Translations under genes and position numbers: made by a program
Notes under the pieces: generated by a model
Seen by the model: the letters and a program-made list of their open reading frames with translations, nothing else
Databases searched by the model: none
What the model was told of the DNA's origin: nothing
Shown: piece by piece, positions 33,936 to 43,558 of the stretch
How the letters are laid out: each line of letters opens with the position of its first letter
Numbering within the stretch: the stretch's first letter is position 1
DNA from: Catenovulum maritimum
GTDB taxonomy: Bacteria > Pseudomonadota > Gammaproteobacteria > Enterobacterales > Alteromonadaceae
DNA: 64,000 bases
NCBI RefSeq assembly: GCF_001050375.1
Contig: NZ_KQ130495.1
Span: 45,860-109,859, forward strand
Direction of reading: 5' to 3'

Positions 33936-34942
33936 TTAGCTACCAATTAAATAGCGGCTACTTCGCCCAAATAATTTTTGGATGCCTAATATGATACTGA
34001 CACATAAAAAAAGCGTGGATAGCGTGATGACTATATGGAGTACTGGATTACCACTCGGTAAGTCGCCTACTAATTGAGTATAGGATAATTTCCCAGCAGT
34101 AAGCACATATGAATGTATAAAGAAAATACCAAAGCTTGCATTTGCGACTACATTAATAATTGGGGATGTGAGCTTGTCTCCGTAGTATATTAATAATCCT
34201 AAGAAAAACAGGCAAGCTGATATTTTTTGTAAGTAATTTACCCAAGTCATTGTACCTTTCATGAAGAAAAATTCACCTAGGGCAAAAGCTAAGATCATAC
34301 TGCCGAGTAGTAATAGGGTTTTGGGTTGGCTTAAAATCGGGTTTAATTTATGTTTAAAGTGACTACAAAACATCCCAAGCAGGTAAGCTGAAAAGAAATG
34401 GATAAAGCTGATGTAAGGTAACCCTCTTTCTATCCAACATGAAATTAATAAAAAGATGGGTAGCAAATAATATATTTTCTTATTTTTATCTGCTGCAATA
34501 AGCAGTGGAGAAATTAGGAAGAATATTGAAATCATTGGCACAAACCACAGAGGTGCAAGATGCCGACCTGTTAAATAAAAATAAATAATTTGGAGCCACT
34601 CTGGATTATCGTAAAAGCTTTCCCACACACGCTCCCTTTGCTGAAAATATACAAAGACGATGATTGCGGGTATGGAAATTATCAGGTAGGGTAAAATGAC
34701 ATTTTTGAGTTTGTTAATATAGTATTTATTTGGGCTATATTTTACAGAGAGGTGCTGAAACAAATATCCGGCTATAAACACAAATAGAACGCTACCGTTA
34801 CTCATAAATATTCTGACAATACGGGATAGTTCAAAGCTATTTGTCCATATCATGCGATCAATAGCATGCTATCAATAGCATGCCCAGACACAATAAAGAA
34901 AATAGCCAAAGCCCTGAATGCATGTATGTAACTCAAAAACAT
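33936..34942 (-). pseudogene. Acyltransferase-3 family gene frameshifted by a 14-bp tandem duplication
   Basis: The frame opens at ATG 34942 and reads MFLSYIHAFRALAIFFIVSGHAID, the conserved N-terminus of acyltransferase-3 enzymes with its catalytic His. It then runs into a stop at 34850-34852. The rest (from 34862 down) is in another frame and continues HAIDRMIWTNSFEL with about nine membrane helices. Between them the segment ATCAATAGCATGC(T/C) occurs twice in tandem (34857-34870 and 34871-34884), so HAID is encoded twice. Removing one 14-bp unit restores a continuous gene of about 330 codons. Without this repair only a fragment from ATG 34853, lacking the catalytic segment, can be made. It lies 14 bp after the sulfotransferase gene. 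Confidence 0.88.
34857..34884. repeat. 14-bp tandem duplication
   Basis: Two adjacent 14-bp units, 34857-34870 and 34871-34884, share 13 of 14 bases (ATCAATAGCATGC, then T or C). The unit length is not a multiple of three, which breaks the acyltransferase frame. Confidence 0.95.
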
Positions 34943-34956
34943 TTTATTACCTATTG

Positions 34957-35793
34957 TTATTGAATTCGATTTTGTTTGTCGAAGGTATATTTGTTTCGCC
35001 ATCTCTCACAATTAACATTTAACAGCTTTTCTAAGTTACTTACGTCGGTATCTAAGGAAGACCATAGTAAGCGTTTTAGAGCGGGTTTAAATCTAACCTT
35101 AATTGGCAAGAAACGAGATAACTTATAAGAAAAAGGTAGCTTTTCAACTAACTTAATTAACAATTTTAATATACGTCTATTTTTAAACTTTAGCGATGCA
35201 TCTGACACATTCTGTGCCTCAAGATTGACTTCGTCTCTCGTCGGCTGCTGAATTTGTAAGAACTTACAAACACTAGTTAAGGTTTGATATGGCTTCTTAA
35301 TGTAATCTTCAAAAAATATGACTTCGATTTGTTCTGCAGGAAAGTATTCTAAATAAGCTGTGATTTGTTTGAAATACATTGATCGCTCTAAAAAGCAAAC
35401 ATGCTCGCCGATGGTTTCTAATGCTTTATTACTGATGCTTCCGTTTCTTAATCTATGGTTAAAATGAGATTCGATACGTGCAACAGGGTCTCTGAGCATG
35501 AAAATTATTTTTAAATCGGGATTATGCTCGAATAGGATTTTTGGAACTTGTGGGTACTCATCGATAAAGGAATATGTCGTTGAAGCTTCCCCTAGAATTT
35601 GATCATTTTGAACATCAAATAAGCTGAGGTAATGGCTCATTTTTTCTTTGATATTCGGTGTTTTACTAAAAAAATGAGGTTCTTTTTCTTTACAAAAACA
35701 AATCGATTTCAGTTGACTCAATTGGGCTGCCAAACTTGTCGTCCCACACTTTTGGCCACCGGCGATGACAAAATTTAGTTTGTTATTTTCCAT
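34957..35793 (-). CDS. Sulfotransferase (PAPS-dependent)
   Basis: The 278-residue product has the 5'-phosphosulfate-binding loop GGQKCGTTSLAAQL at the N-terminus and the 3'-phosphate site FMLRDPVARIESHFNHR near residue 95, the signature pair of PAPS sulfotransferases; KEPHFFS and GEASTTYSF also fit the family. It probably sulfates the exopolysaccharide, since it lies between the rhamnose genes and an acyltransferase. It abuts rfbD without a gap. Confidence 0.88.
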   Translation of the reverse strand: MENNKLNFVIAGGQKCGTTSLAAQLSQLKSICFCKEKEPHFFSKTPNIKEKMSHYLSLFDVQNDQILGEASTTYSFIDEYPQVPKILFEHNPDLKIIFMLRDPVARIESHFNHRLRNGSISNKALETIGEHVCFLERSMYFKQITAYLEYFPAEQIEVIFFEDYIKKPYQTLTSVCKFLQIQQPTRDEVNLEAQNVSDASLKFKNRRILKLLIKLVEKLPFSYKLSRFLPIKVRFKPALKRLLWSSLDTDVSNLEKLLNVNCERWRNKYTFDKQNRIQ

Positions 35794-36702
35794 TTATAAC
35801 GAGCTCTCAGTTTTTAATTTAGAAATGACCAAAGATAGTGCTTGTCGCCAATCAGGTAATAGTTCAAACAACACTTCCGCTTGTTTTGCATTCGTCAATA
35901 CTGAGTATGACGGACGTGGAGCTGGTAGGGGGTATTCATCAGTGTTGATTGCCCTCAGGACAGGCTGTCTTGGTAAAATTTTATGGGTAAATGCATCTGA
36001 AAAAATAGCTCTTGCAAACCCATGCCAAGTTGTTGGCAAATTCCCCGTATAATGGTATGTTCCCCAAGGTTTTAAGCCATTCTCTATTTTTAAAATGGCA
36101 GAAAAAATGGTATTTGCTATATCACCTGCATAAGTCGGGCAGCCATACTGATCAGCGACAATCGATAGATTATCTCTTGACTTCGCAAGCTTTATCATTG
36201 TTTTTACGAAGTTATTACCGTACTCACTAAATACCCATGACGTTCTGAAAATAATGTGTTGTCGGTGGGTTTTTGCAAGCGTAAGTTCTCCTGCAAGTTT
36301 AGACATCCCATATACGCTTTGAGGATTTACTTCATCATCAGGCAGGTAAGGTGCTGTTGCTTCACCATCAAAAACATAATCCGTTGACACATGAATGAGA
36401 GGTATATCGTATTTTGCAGCAGCCAGGGCTAAATTTTCTACACCCGATTCATTGACTAAATACGCTTGTTCAGCATTTGATTCAGCTTTATCTACAGCTG
36501 TATATGCAGCGGCATTTACGATGTAATCAGGTCGCTCATCATTAATTGTTGACATTACGCTGATTTTGTCAGTAATGTTCAATTCATCAGATGCACGGGC
36601 TAATAGTTCAACTTTAGTATTTTTTGTTAGATTAAACCTACGAATTACATCTTGGAAGCACTTCCCAAGCTGTCCATTTGCACCCGTTAACAATATTTTC
36701 AT
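35794..36702 (-). CDS. rfbD: dTDP-4-dehydrorhamnose reductase
   Basis: The ATG at 36702 has AGGAA 5-6 bases upstream and is preferred to a GTG one codon earlier. The 302-residue protein is an extended SDR with GANGQLGKCF, VNAAAYTAVDKAES, HVSTDYVFDG and the catalytic YGMSKLAGE. It completes dTDP-L-rhamnose synthesis, using NAD(P)H. It is part of rfbB-rfbA-rfbC-rfbD in this order of transcription. Confidence 0.95.
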   Translation of the reverse strand: MKILLTGANGQLGKCFQDVIRRFNLTKNTKVELLARASDELNITDKISVMSTINDERPDYIVNAAAYTAVDKAESNAEQAYLVNESGVENLALAAAKYDIPLIHVSTDYVFDGEATAPYLPDDEVNPQSVYGMSKLAGELTLAKTHRQHIIFRTSWVFSEYGNNFVKTMIKLAKSRDNLSIVADQYGCPTYAGDIANTIFSAILKIENGLKPWGTYHYTGNLPTTWHGFARAIFSDAFTHKILPRQPVLRAINTDEYPLPAPRPSYSVLTNAKQAEVLFELLPDWRQALSLVISKLKTESSL

Positions 36703-36710
36703 CACTGTTC

Positions 36711-37244
36711 CTAAAGCTGTTCTAATTTTAATCCAAGTTTATCTTTTTCGGATAGCTGAGGACAAATACCTTGTGGCCATTCTATGTTGATGGTTGGATC
36801 ATCCCAAGCTAAACAACCTTCATCACTAGGATCATAATAATCAGTGCATTTGTACTCAAAATCAGCTGTTTCTGATAAAACGATAAAGCCGTGAGCTAAT
36901 CCTGGTGGTACCCATAATTGACGCTTGTTATCTTCGGATAATATGATGCCAGCCCATTGTCCATATGTAGGAGAATCCTTACGGATATCTACAGCTACAT
37001 CAAAAACTTCCCCTTGGACGACTCGGACTAATTTACCTTGGGGTTTCGTTTTTTGGAAGTGTAAACCTCTTAGCACATTTTTCTGAGATCGTGAGTGGTT
37101 ATCTTGTACAAATGGAGTCGTTATTCCACATAACTCTTGGTATCTTTTAGCTTGGAAGGTTTCTAAAAAAAAACCTCGCTGATCACCAAATACTTTTGGT
37201 TCTATGATTAGTACATCTTTTATTGCTGTTTGAATAACTTTCAT
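36711..37244 (-). CDS. rfbC: dTDP-4-dehydrorhamnose 3,5-epimerase
   Basis: The start at 37244 (MKVIQTAIKDVLIIEPKVFGD) aligns with known RfbC N-termini; a codon at 37259 would overlap rfbA by 14 bases. The cupin-fold product has FVQDNHSRSQKNVLRGLHFQ with the active-site His, QGEVFDVAVDIRK, and the late VPPGLAHGFIVLSE motif. It converts dTDP-4-keto-6-deoxyglucose to the rhamno epimer. Confidence 0.95.
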   Translation of the reverse strand: MKVIQTAIKDVLIIEPKVFGDQRGFFLETFQAKRYQELCGITTPFVQDNHSRSQKNVLRGLHFQKTKPQGKLVRVVQGEVFDVAVDIRKDSPTYGQWAGIILSEDNKRQLWVPPGLAHGFIVLSETADFEYKCTDYYDPSDEGCLAWDDPTINIEWPQGICPQLSEKDKLGLKLEQL

Positions 37245-37245
37245 T

Positions 37246-38127
37246 TTATTTGTATCCATTTGCGACTTTTAACAAGTACTGGCCATAACCGGTCTTAGAT
37301 AAGGCATTACCTTGTGAGATTAGTTTTTCCTTATTAATCCAGCCTTTATCATATGCAATTTCTTCTAAACAAGCTACTTTCAAACCCTGTCTGTGCTCTA
37401 CCGTTTGTACAAAGCTGCCAGCTTCTAATAAAGAGTCGTGAGTGCCTGTATCTAACCAAGCAAAACCTCGGCCGAGAACTTCTACATTTAAGGTCTGTTT
37501 ATTTAAATAAGCATTATTTACATCCGTAATTTCGAGCTCACCTCGGGCTGAAGGTTTGATTGATTTTGCAATCTCAATGACTTCATTGTCGTAAAAATAG
37601 AGCCCTGTGACTGCGTAATTTGATTTAGGCGTTGCCGGTTTTTCTTCGATGCTTAAAGCTTTACCTGAACCATCGAACTCAACGACGCCAAAGCGTTCTG
37701 GATCGGATACGTGGTAGCCAAATACAGTTGCGCCCGTATCATGTGCTCTTGCATTTAGGAGTTTATCGGAGAAGTGTTGGCCAAAGAAAATATTATCACC
37801 TAAAACAAGTGCAACATTATCATCACCTATAAATGACTCGCCAATTAGGAACGCTTGTGCAAGCCCATCAGGACTTGGTTGGACGGCGTACTCGATGTTT
37901 AGGCCAAATTGACTGCCATCTTTAAGTAATTTTTTAAAATTATCTAAGTCTTCAGGTGTTGTAATTATTAATATTTCTTTAATACCGGCTAACATTAATA
38001 CGGAAAGTGGGTAGTAAATCATAGGTTTATCGTAAATAGGCATCAACTGTTTTGACGTTGCCATTGTTAGTGGATGTAGTCTTGTGCCACTGCCCCCAGC
38101 CAAAATAATGCCTTTGTAATTTTTCAT
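37246..38127 (-). CDS. rfbA: Glucose-1-phosphate thymidylyltransferase
   Basis: The 293-residue protein carries the nucleotidyltransferase signature [13 protein letters not shown], the substrate loop [18 protein letters not shown] and [10 protein letters not shown], as in RfbA/RmlA. It makes dTDP-glucose from dTTP and glucose-1-phosphate, the first step to dTDP-rhamnose. It lies 12 bp after rfbB. Confidence 0.96.
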   Translation of the reverse strand: MKNYKGIILAGGSGTRLHPLTMATSKQLMPIYDKPMIYYPLSVLMLAGIKEILIITTPEDLDNFKKLLKDGSQFGLNIEYAVQPSPDGLAQAFLIGESFIGDDNVALVLGDNIFFGQHFSDKLLNARAHDTGATVFGYHVSDPERFGVVEFDGSGKALSIEEKPATPKSNYAVTGLYFYDNEVIEIAKSIKPSARGELEITDVNNAYLNKQTLNVEVLGRGFAWLDTGTHDSLLEAGSFVQTVEHRQGLKVACLEEIAYDKGWINKEKLISQGNALSKTGYGQYLLKVANGYK

Positions 38128-38139
38128 TTTTCAGTCCTA

Positions 38140-39225
38140 TTATTTATTTCCGACGCGCTCTAACTTGTACTCTCCTGAAAGCACTCGTTGCCACCAAGGT
38201 TTGTTATTTAGATACCACTCAACCGTTTTCTTAATTCCTGACTCAAATGTTTCTTCGGGCTGCCAGTTTAGCTCATTGGCCATTTTACTGGCATCGATAG
38301 CGTATCTCACATCATGGCCGGGTCTATCAGCAACATAAACTATTAAATCTTCGTATTTCTGAACACCCTCTGGTCTAATTGGAACTAATTCTTCTAGTAT
38401 TTCACAGATAGCTTTGACGACTTCTATATTACGTTTCTCGTTGTGTCCACCTATGTTATAGGTTTCACCCACTTTACCATTGATCGCTACTTCTAATAAG
38501 GCTTTAGCATGGTCTTCAACATATAACCAATCTCGAATTTGACTACCATCACCGTATACGGGCAAACTCTTACCAGAAAGTGCATTTAATATGATATGTG
38601 GTACTAACTTTTCTGGAAAGTGGTATGGACCATAGTTATTTGAACAGTTTGTAATAACAGTCGGTAAACCATATGTTCGTTGCCATGCTCGAACTAAATG
38701 ATCTGAACTGGCTTTACTCGCTGAATATGGTGAGCTAGGTGCGTAAGGTGTTGATTCAGTAAATAGTGGCAATTTTGCGTTAGGTTTTGATTCGTCTGGG
38801 TGTGGAAGATCTCCATAAACTTCATCAGTAGATATATGATGAAATTTAAATGCTTGTTGGTTTTTTAGATCTAAAGATAACCAGTGGTTTTTGGCCGCTT
38901 CTAATAAAGTATATGTCCCAACTACATTCGTCTGTATAAACTCGCCAGGACCATCGATCGATCTGTCTACGTGACTCTCCGCAGCTAAATGCATGACGAT
39001 ATTTGGTTGATGGCGCTGAAAAACTTCAGTTACTTTTTGGAAATCACAAATATCTACTTGTTCAAATATATACTTATTAGAGATTAAATTCTCAGGTATT
39101 GATTCAGTGTTGCCAGCATAGGTAAGCTTGTCTAAATTAATGACACTGTAATCTGTGTTGGAGAGTATATGTCTTATTACGGCACTACCGATAAACCCAG
39201 CACCACCTGTGACTAAAATTTTCAT
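38140..39225 (-). CDS. rfbB: dTDP-glucose 4,6-dehydratase
   Basis: The 361-residue SDR has [13 protein letters not shown] for NAD binding, [14 protein letters not shown], the catalytic STDEVYGDL and [13 protein letters not shown], plus [15 protein letters not shown], all specific to RfbB/RmlB. It converts dTDP-glucose to dTDP-4-keto-6-deoxyglucose. It is the first of the four rhamnose genes, 15 bp after a glycosyltransferase gene. Confidence 0.96.
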   Translation of the reverse strand: MKILVTGGAGFIGSAVIRHILSNTDYSVINLDKLTYAGNTESIPENLISNKYIFEQVDICDFQKVTEVFQRHQPNIVMHLAAESHVDRSIDGPGEFIQTNVVGTYTLLEAAKNHWLSLDLKNQQAFKFHHISTDEVYGDLPHPDESKPNAKLPLFTESTPYAPSSPYSASKASSDHLVRAWQRTYGLPTVITNCSNNYGPYHFPEKLVPHIILNALSGKSLPVYGDGSQIRDWLYVEDHAKALLEVAINGKVGETYNIGGHNEKRNIEVVKAICEILEELVPIRPEGVQKYEDLIVYVADRPGHDVRYAIDASKMANELNWQPEETFESGIKKTVEWYLNNKPWWQRVLSGEYKLERVGNK

Positions 39226-39240
39226 ATCACTTTATCTCTT

Positions 39241-40401
39241 TTAATATTTCTTTGTTGCACATGACAACAATATATTGAAATTTTGAACAATTTTCTTAGC
39301 ATTTTGTTCCCAAGTTAACGATTTGCGTTCAATCGTTTTGGCTGCTTGAACGCCTAATTTCTGTCTAAGATCAGCAGACTTCAATAGTTTTGTGAGTTGC
39401 AAACTAAAAGAATCTTTTTGGTTAATATCAAAGAGCACGGAATTTTCTTCGTCCGTTAATAGTTCTTTGATATTTGGCGTATCTGGGGCTACGATTGCTT
39501 TACCTAATGCTAAGTACTCAAGCATTTTCAAAGGAGATGCATATGCTACTACATCAGGCTGTAGGGCTACTTCCATTTGTGCCACCCAGTTAGGCATATC
39601 TGCGCGCTGTACGATTCCAGATACAAAAATTTGTTCAGATAAGCCCAGCGATTTTGCTTGTTGTTTTAATCTTTCTACAGCAGGCCCATCACCTACAATT
39701 AGAAAAAACAGGCTAGAGTCATCAAGTTCTTTCATGATAGTGAGTACTCGATCAAGCCCATGCCAATCTCTTACAAACCCTACAAAACCTATTACTGTTT
39801 TGTTGCTTAAGTCTGGTAACTTAGTCGGTATAGTTGTCGGTGCGTAAAAACTTTCTTTGTTGATACCATTTGGAATAACGTCAATATTTTCTTCTTTGAC
39901 TCCGATTTCTCTCAAGTAATCAGCGAGTACGTTAGTAACAGGTAGTGCTTTATCTGCTTGACGCCAACAGTAATTCTGACTCCATTTAGCTAACCAATCT
40001 ATGCTTATGCCATCGTATTTTTTTCTTTCTTGGTATAGCGGGGCATTAACTTCGAGTTGTAATGGAATTTTGAATACCTTACTTGCCCATATACCGGCAG
40101 GGAAAAATAAGTTGTATCTTTCATATATCACGTCTGGCTTAAACTGTAAAATAGCCATGCTTAGCTTGATAAAGGCATAGAAGGAGTAGCTGAATTCGAG
40201 TAACTCATAGACAAATTGGGGTAATTTAGCTTTTAATGCATCGACCCAGCCACCATCACTTCCAAAATCACTGTTTTCTGCAACTTGAGGCGCAACTATT
40301 TTAATTTCATGCCCTTGTTTCGTTAAAGCGTTGATAATTTCTTCTACATGGACATATTGACCATCTTTTGAAGCGATTCTGTGGTGATAAAGAATTTTCA
40401 T
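39241..40401 (-). CDS. Glycosyltransferase family 4, exosortase A-associated
   Basis: The 386-residue GT-B enzyme begins MKILYHHRIASKDGQYVHVEEII, typical of a GT4 subfamily found in XrtA loci. The C-terminal half has GFVGFVRDWHGLDRVL, FFLIVGDGPAVERLKQ and the EX7E-like SPLKMLEYLALGKAIVAPDTPNIKELL. It transfers a sugar during exopolysaccharide repeat-unit synthesis; donor and acceptor cannot be told from sequence. Confidence 0.87.
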   Translation of the reverse strand: MKILYHHRIASKDGQYVHVEEIINALTKQGHEIKIVAPQVAENSDFGSDGGWVDALKAKLPQFVYELLEFSYSFYAFIKLSMAILQFKPDVIYERYNLFFPAGIWASKVFKIPLQLEVNAPLYQERKKYDGISIDWLAKWSQNYCWRQADKALPVTNVLADYLREIGVKEENIDVIPNGINKESFYAPTTIPTKLPDLSNKTVIGFVGFVRDWHGLDRVLTIMKELDDSSLFFLIVGDGPAVERLKQQAKSLGLSEQIFVSGIVQRADMPNWVAQMEVALQPDVVAYASPLKMLEYLALGKAIVAPDTPNIKELLTDEENSVLFDINQKDSFSLQLTKLLKSADLRQKLGVQAAKTIERKSLTWEQNAKKIVQNFNILLSCATKKY

Positions 40402-40413
40402 AAATACTCTGTT

Positions 40414-41598
40414 TTATTTATTCTGTTTTATTATTTGCTGGAAAATATCATATTGCTTATCTGAAGTTTCTTTCCAGCTAAATTTTTCTGCGTATTGTCT
40501 AGTTTCTGTTCTATCTATTTTGTTAGCTAGTACTTGTTTTATACCAGCCGCTATTGAATCTGAGGTTCTTTTTACCAGCACACCTGCTTCTGGTGCTGCT
40601 ACGACCTCTGGTGTTCCCCATATATCTGCGGCAACAACAGGGGTACCGCTTGCCATGGATTCTAACAAAACGTTTGCCCATCCTTCTCGGCTAGATGCTA
40701 ACACTAGCGCATCGGCAGCTTGATAATAATGACTCAATTCTGCTTGTGGCAAAGCACCTAAGAAAGTAATGTTTTCAGCTAGGTTCAATTGCTTTACTAA
40801 TTGAGACAATTTTTGTTTGTCGGGACCATCGCCGGCGATAAATAGATGGTAATCGGTTAGCTGTTTCATTGCTTCAATGACTAGGTAGTGTCCTTTGCGC
40901 TCGATTAGCCAGCCAACTGAGATAATTAATTTTTTATCCCCAACTAATTTAGATCTTTTTTCTGCTTGTTCTTGGTTATTACTTGGTTTGAATAAATCTA
41001 AATCGACGCCATTTCTTAGTACTGAAACTCTGCTGTCATCAGCACCTAAAGTAACCATTTCGTCTTTTAACGCTTTGCATACGGACATCATATGGGCGGC
41101 TTGTTTAAATACCTTTTGGATCATTTTTTTAGGCTTTTCAATTACAGGTATTAAATTAATATCTGTGCCTCTAGCCGTACAAGTAAAAGGTATTTTGAAT
41201 TTGTTGGCAACTCTAGCTATGGCTACACCATCAGGGTAAAAGTAATGACCATCAATAACATCGAAGCGCTGACCACTTTTAATGATTCTTTGTAAGCATT
41301 TCTCAATAGCTCTAGCCATAAAAATAGGCGTTAAGGCCATGCCTAGTTTGGGAATAACTAGGTACTTTGGGTGATAGACAGTTACGCCATTTATTTCTTC
41401 AACATCTTTTACACCTGCGAATCTAGCATACTCTCCAAAACATTTTGCAGAAAATGGAAACCATGGCACAGGCGCGATTACAGTCGACTCTATCTCCGGA
41501 TATTCAGCCCTAAGATGTTTTAAGCGAGTTTCTACAAAGACGCCATGTTTAAAGTCTTTATTGTTTGGATATAAACTTGAAATTGTTAATATTTTCAA
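40414..41598 (-). CDS. Glycosyltransferase family 4
   Basis: TTG 41598 is chosen as start because AAAGG lies 7 bases upstream and the protein then begins MKILTISSLYPN, a usual GT4 start. An earlier TTG (41631) would overlap the amidotransferase gene. The 394-residue product has HGVFVETRLKHL, IDGHYFYPDGVAIA, SVGWLIERKGHYLVIEAM, LFIAGDGPDKQKL and EGWANVLLESMASGTPVVAADIWG with the EX7E motif. It acts in assembly of the exopolysaccharide repeat unit. Confidence 0.88.
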   Translation of the reverse strand: MKILTISSLYPNNKDFKHGVFVETRLKHLRAEYPEIESTVIAPVPWFPFSAKCFGEYARFAGVKDVEEINGVTVYHPKYLVIPKLGMALTPIFMARAIEKCLQRIIKSGQRFDVIDGHYFYPDGVAIARVANKFKIPFTCTARGTDINLIPVIEKPKKMIQKVFKQAAHMMSVCKALKDEMVTLGADDSRVSVLRNGVDLDLFKPSNNQEQAEKRSKLVGDKKLIISVGWLIERKGHYLVIEAMKQLTDYHLFIAGDGPDKQKLSQLVKQLNLAENITFLGALPQAELSHYYQAADALVLASSREGWANVLLESMASGTPVVAADIWGTPEVVAAPEAGVLVKRTSDSIAAGIKQVLANKIDRTETRQYAEKFSWKETSDKQYDIFQQIIKQNK

Positions 41599-41608
41599 TG
41601 CTGTGCCT

Positions 41609-43507
41609 TTATTTCTTAAGCTCTTGTTCAAGGAATAAGCCTAACATTAATATTGTCCACAAACCGGCTGAGTGATCACTTGTTCCATCTTGATGTTGCT
41701 TGAACATTTTTCTTAATTGTTTGCTATCAAATATATCGGCAGCTTTTATGGCATCGGAAAATAATACACGTTCTAATTTTTCTTTTAATGGCCCCTTCAG
41801 CCATTGTGCTAGAGGGATTCTGAATCCCATTTTTTTGCGATATAAGTTATCTTCACTTAGGTGAGGTTCGAGTGATTTTTTAAGGCAAGCTTTACCTTCG
41901 CCCTTAGCTAAATTTAGGTTAGATGGGGTTTTAAACGCCCATTCTACAAAAGTATGATCAAGCATAGGCACTCTAACCTCTAGTGCATGAGCCATACTTG
42001 CTCTGTCCACTTTAGTAAGGATATCTCCAGTCATCCAAGTTTTAAAATCTAAATATTGAACCATTTTTAATGGGTCTTTAAATTCTTTACCTGCAAGCGC
42101 TTCATCAAAAACTGCTCGAGAGTCATAACCTTTTAACTTCTGTTTAAAAGACTTACTATAAAGCTTTTGTCTTTCATCGGCTCTGAGTTTACTCATGCTG
42201 TTTAAATAAGCATGGCTGCTGCTCATACCGATAGATTGGAATGTTGTTTTTGCTCTTAAAAATTGCGGCGCCCAATCGGCTTTCGGATATAGTTTACCTA
42301 AAGTGCCGAAAACAGGTCTTCTAAGTGCATAAGGGATTTTTGAACGTGCTTTTTCTTCTTGTAAATGAAGCTTATAGCGTCTGTAGCCAGCAAAGATTTC
42401 GTCTCCACCATCACCAGATAAACATACAGTGACATGTTTTCTTGCGACTTCACATACCCTATAAGTTGGCAAAGCAGAGCTATCTGCGTATGGCTCGTCG
42501 TATACTTTTGTGAGTTCATTGATTAACTCAAAGTCTTCATGGTCAACGACTTCGACGTTATGATTTGTTTTGTATCTATCTGCAACAATTTGCGCAAAAT
42601 CTGTTTCGTTAAACTCTGGGACATCAAACCCAATAGAGCATGTTGTCGCAGCTTGCTCTTGAAGTTGAGACATCAAGGCAACAATGGCGCTTGAATCCAC
42701 ACCGCCAGATAAAAAAGCACCCAGTGGTACCTCGGATACTAGGCGTAAATCAACAGCTTTCTTGAGGCGCTCAATTAGTTCTTCTTCTACTTCTGTTTTA
42801 TCTAAATAACTCGTTTCTTGCCAAGGTAAATCCCAATATTCTTGTGTAATTACTTCAGTATCTTTGCCTTGTTTTAGGTGAATGTAGTGTCCGGCTTCTA
42901 ATTTATATACGTTTTTATAAATACACTTAGGATCTGGGATGTAGCCTAGAGTTAGGTAATCTTCAATTGCTCTAGGATCTATTTGACTAGGGCAGTGTGG
43001 GTGCTGTTTTAGCACTTTTAATTCAGAACCAAATATCAGTTGGTTCTCAGACGTTACAGCATAATGTAAGGGTTTTTCGCCAATACGATCTCTGGCGATA
43101 AATAATTCTTTTTTGATATTATCCCAAATAGCAAAAACAAACATACCATTAAAATGGTCAACACACTTCACTCCCCATTCTTCCCATGCATGGACAATGG
43201 TTTCAGTATCGCTATGGGTTTTGAAGCTATGACCGAGTTGCTTTAATTCGTCTGCTATGGATTGAAAGTTGTAGATTTCACCATTAAACACCACGACCAC
43301 ATCACCCGTTTCATTGTAAATAGGTTGGTGTCCACCGGAGAGGTCAATAATAGAGAGTCTTCTATGAGCTAGGCCTATGCTAGTATCAAAGTGGTAACCT
43401 TCGTCATTAGGCCCTCTATGCTGCTGAGCATCATTCATTTTTTTTAAAATGTTTTGGTCTATCGTTTCATTTTGATTAAATGAAAAAATCCCTGCAATTC
43501 CACACAT
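41609..43507 (-). CDS. XrtA-associated amidotransferase (asparagine synthase-like)
   Basis: The 632-residue protein begins MCGIAGIFSF, with Cys2 as the class II glutaminase nucleophile, followed by AHRRLSIIDLSGGHQP and VVFNGEIYNF. The synthetase domain has the PP-loop LSGGVDSSAIVALM (near residue 265) and CLSGDGGDEIFAGYRRY. This is the amidotransferase subfamily of XrtA loci (length about 630), thought to amidate a sugar carboxylate or a related group rather than to make asparagine. That role is inferred from context. Confidence 0.9.
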   Translation of the reverse strand: MCGIAGIFSFNQNETIDQNILKKMNDAQQHRGPNDEGYHFDTSIGLAHRRLSIIDLSGGHQPIYNETGDVVVVFNGEIYNFQSIADELKQLGHSFKTHSDTETIVHAWEEWGVKCVDHFNGMFVFAIWDNIKKELFIARDRIGEKPLHYAVTSENQLIFGSELKVLKQHPHCPSQIDPRAIEDYLTLGYIPDPKCIYKNVYKLEAGHYIHLKQGKDTEVITQEYWDLPWQETSYLDKTEVEEELIERLKKAVDLRLVSEVPLGAFLSGGVDSSAIVALMSQLQEQAATTCSIGFDVPEFNETDFAQIVADRYKTNHNVEVVDHEDFELINELTKVYDEPYADSSALPTYRVCEVARKHVTVCLSGDGGDEIFAGYRRYKLHLQEEKARSKIPYALRRPVFGTLGKLYPKADWAPQFLRAKTTFQSIGMSSSHAYLNSMSKLRADERQKLYSKSFKQKLKGYDSRAVFDEALAGKEFKDPLKMVQYLDFKTWMTGDILTKVDRASMAHALEVRVPMLDHTFVEWAFKTPSNLNLAKGEGKACLKKSLEPHLSEDNLYRKKMGFRIPLAQWLKGPLKEKLERVLFSDAIKAADIFDSKQLRKMFKQHQDGTSDHSAGLWTILMLGLFLEQELKK

Positions 43508-43558
43508 ATATTTACTCTAATTATTTACTTTCTATGACAGCTAACTCATTAAATTTGG

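Noticed and set aside
34857..34884. Relation between the 14-bp duplication and the 12-bp repeat at 13123 (both contain GCATGCTATT)
   Set aside because: The shared core is short, palindromic and AT-rich, and the duplicated unit at 34857 is explained by the acyltransferase codons for HAID.
41599..41631. Upstream TTG start of the family 4 glycosyltransferase
   Set aside because: It would overlap the amidotransferase gene by 23 bases without a ribosome-binding site; TTG 41598 has AAAGG at good spacing and gives the usual N-terminus.
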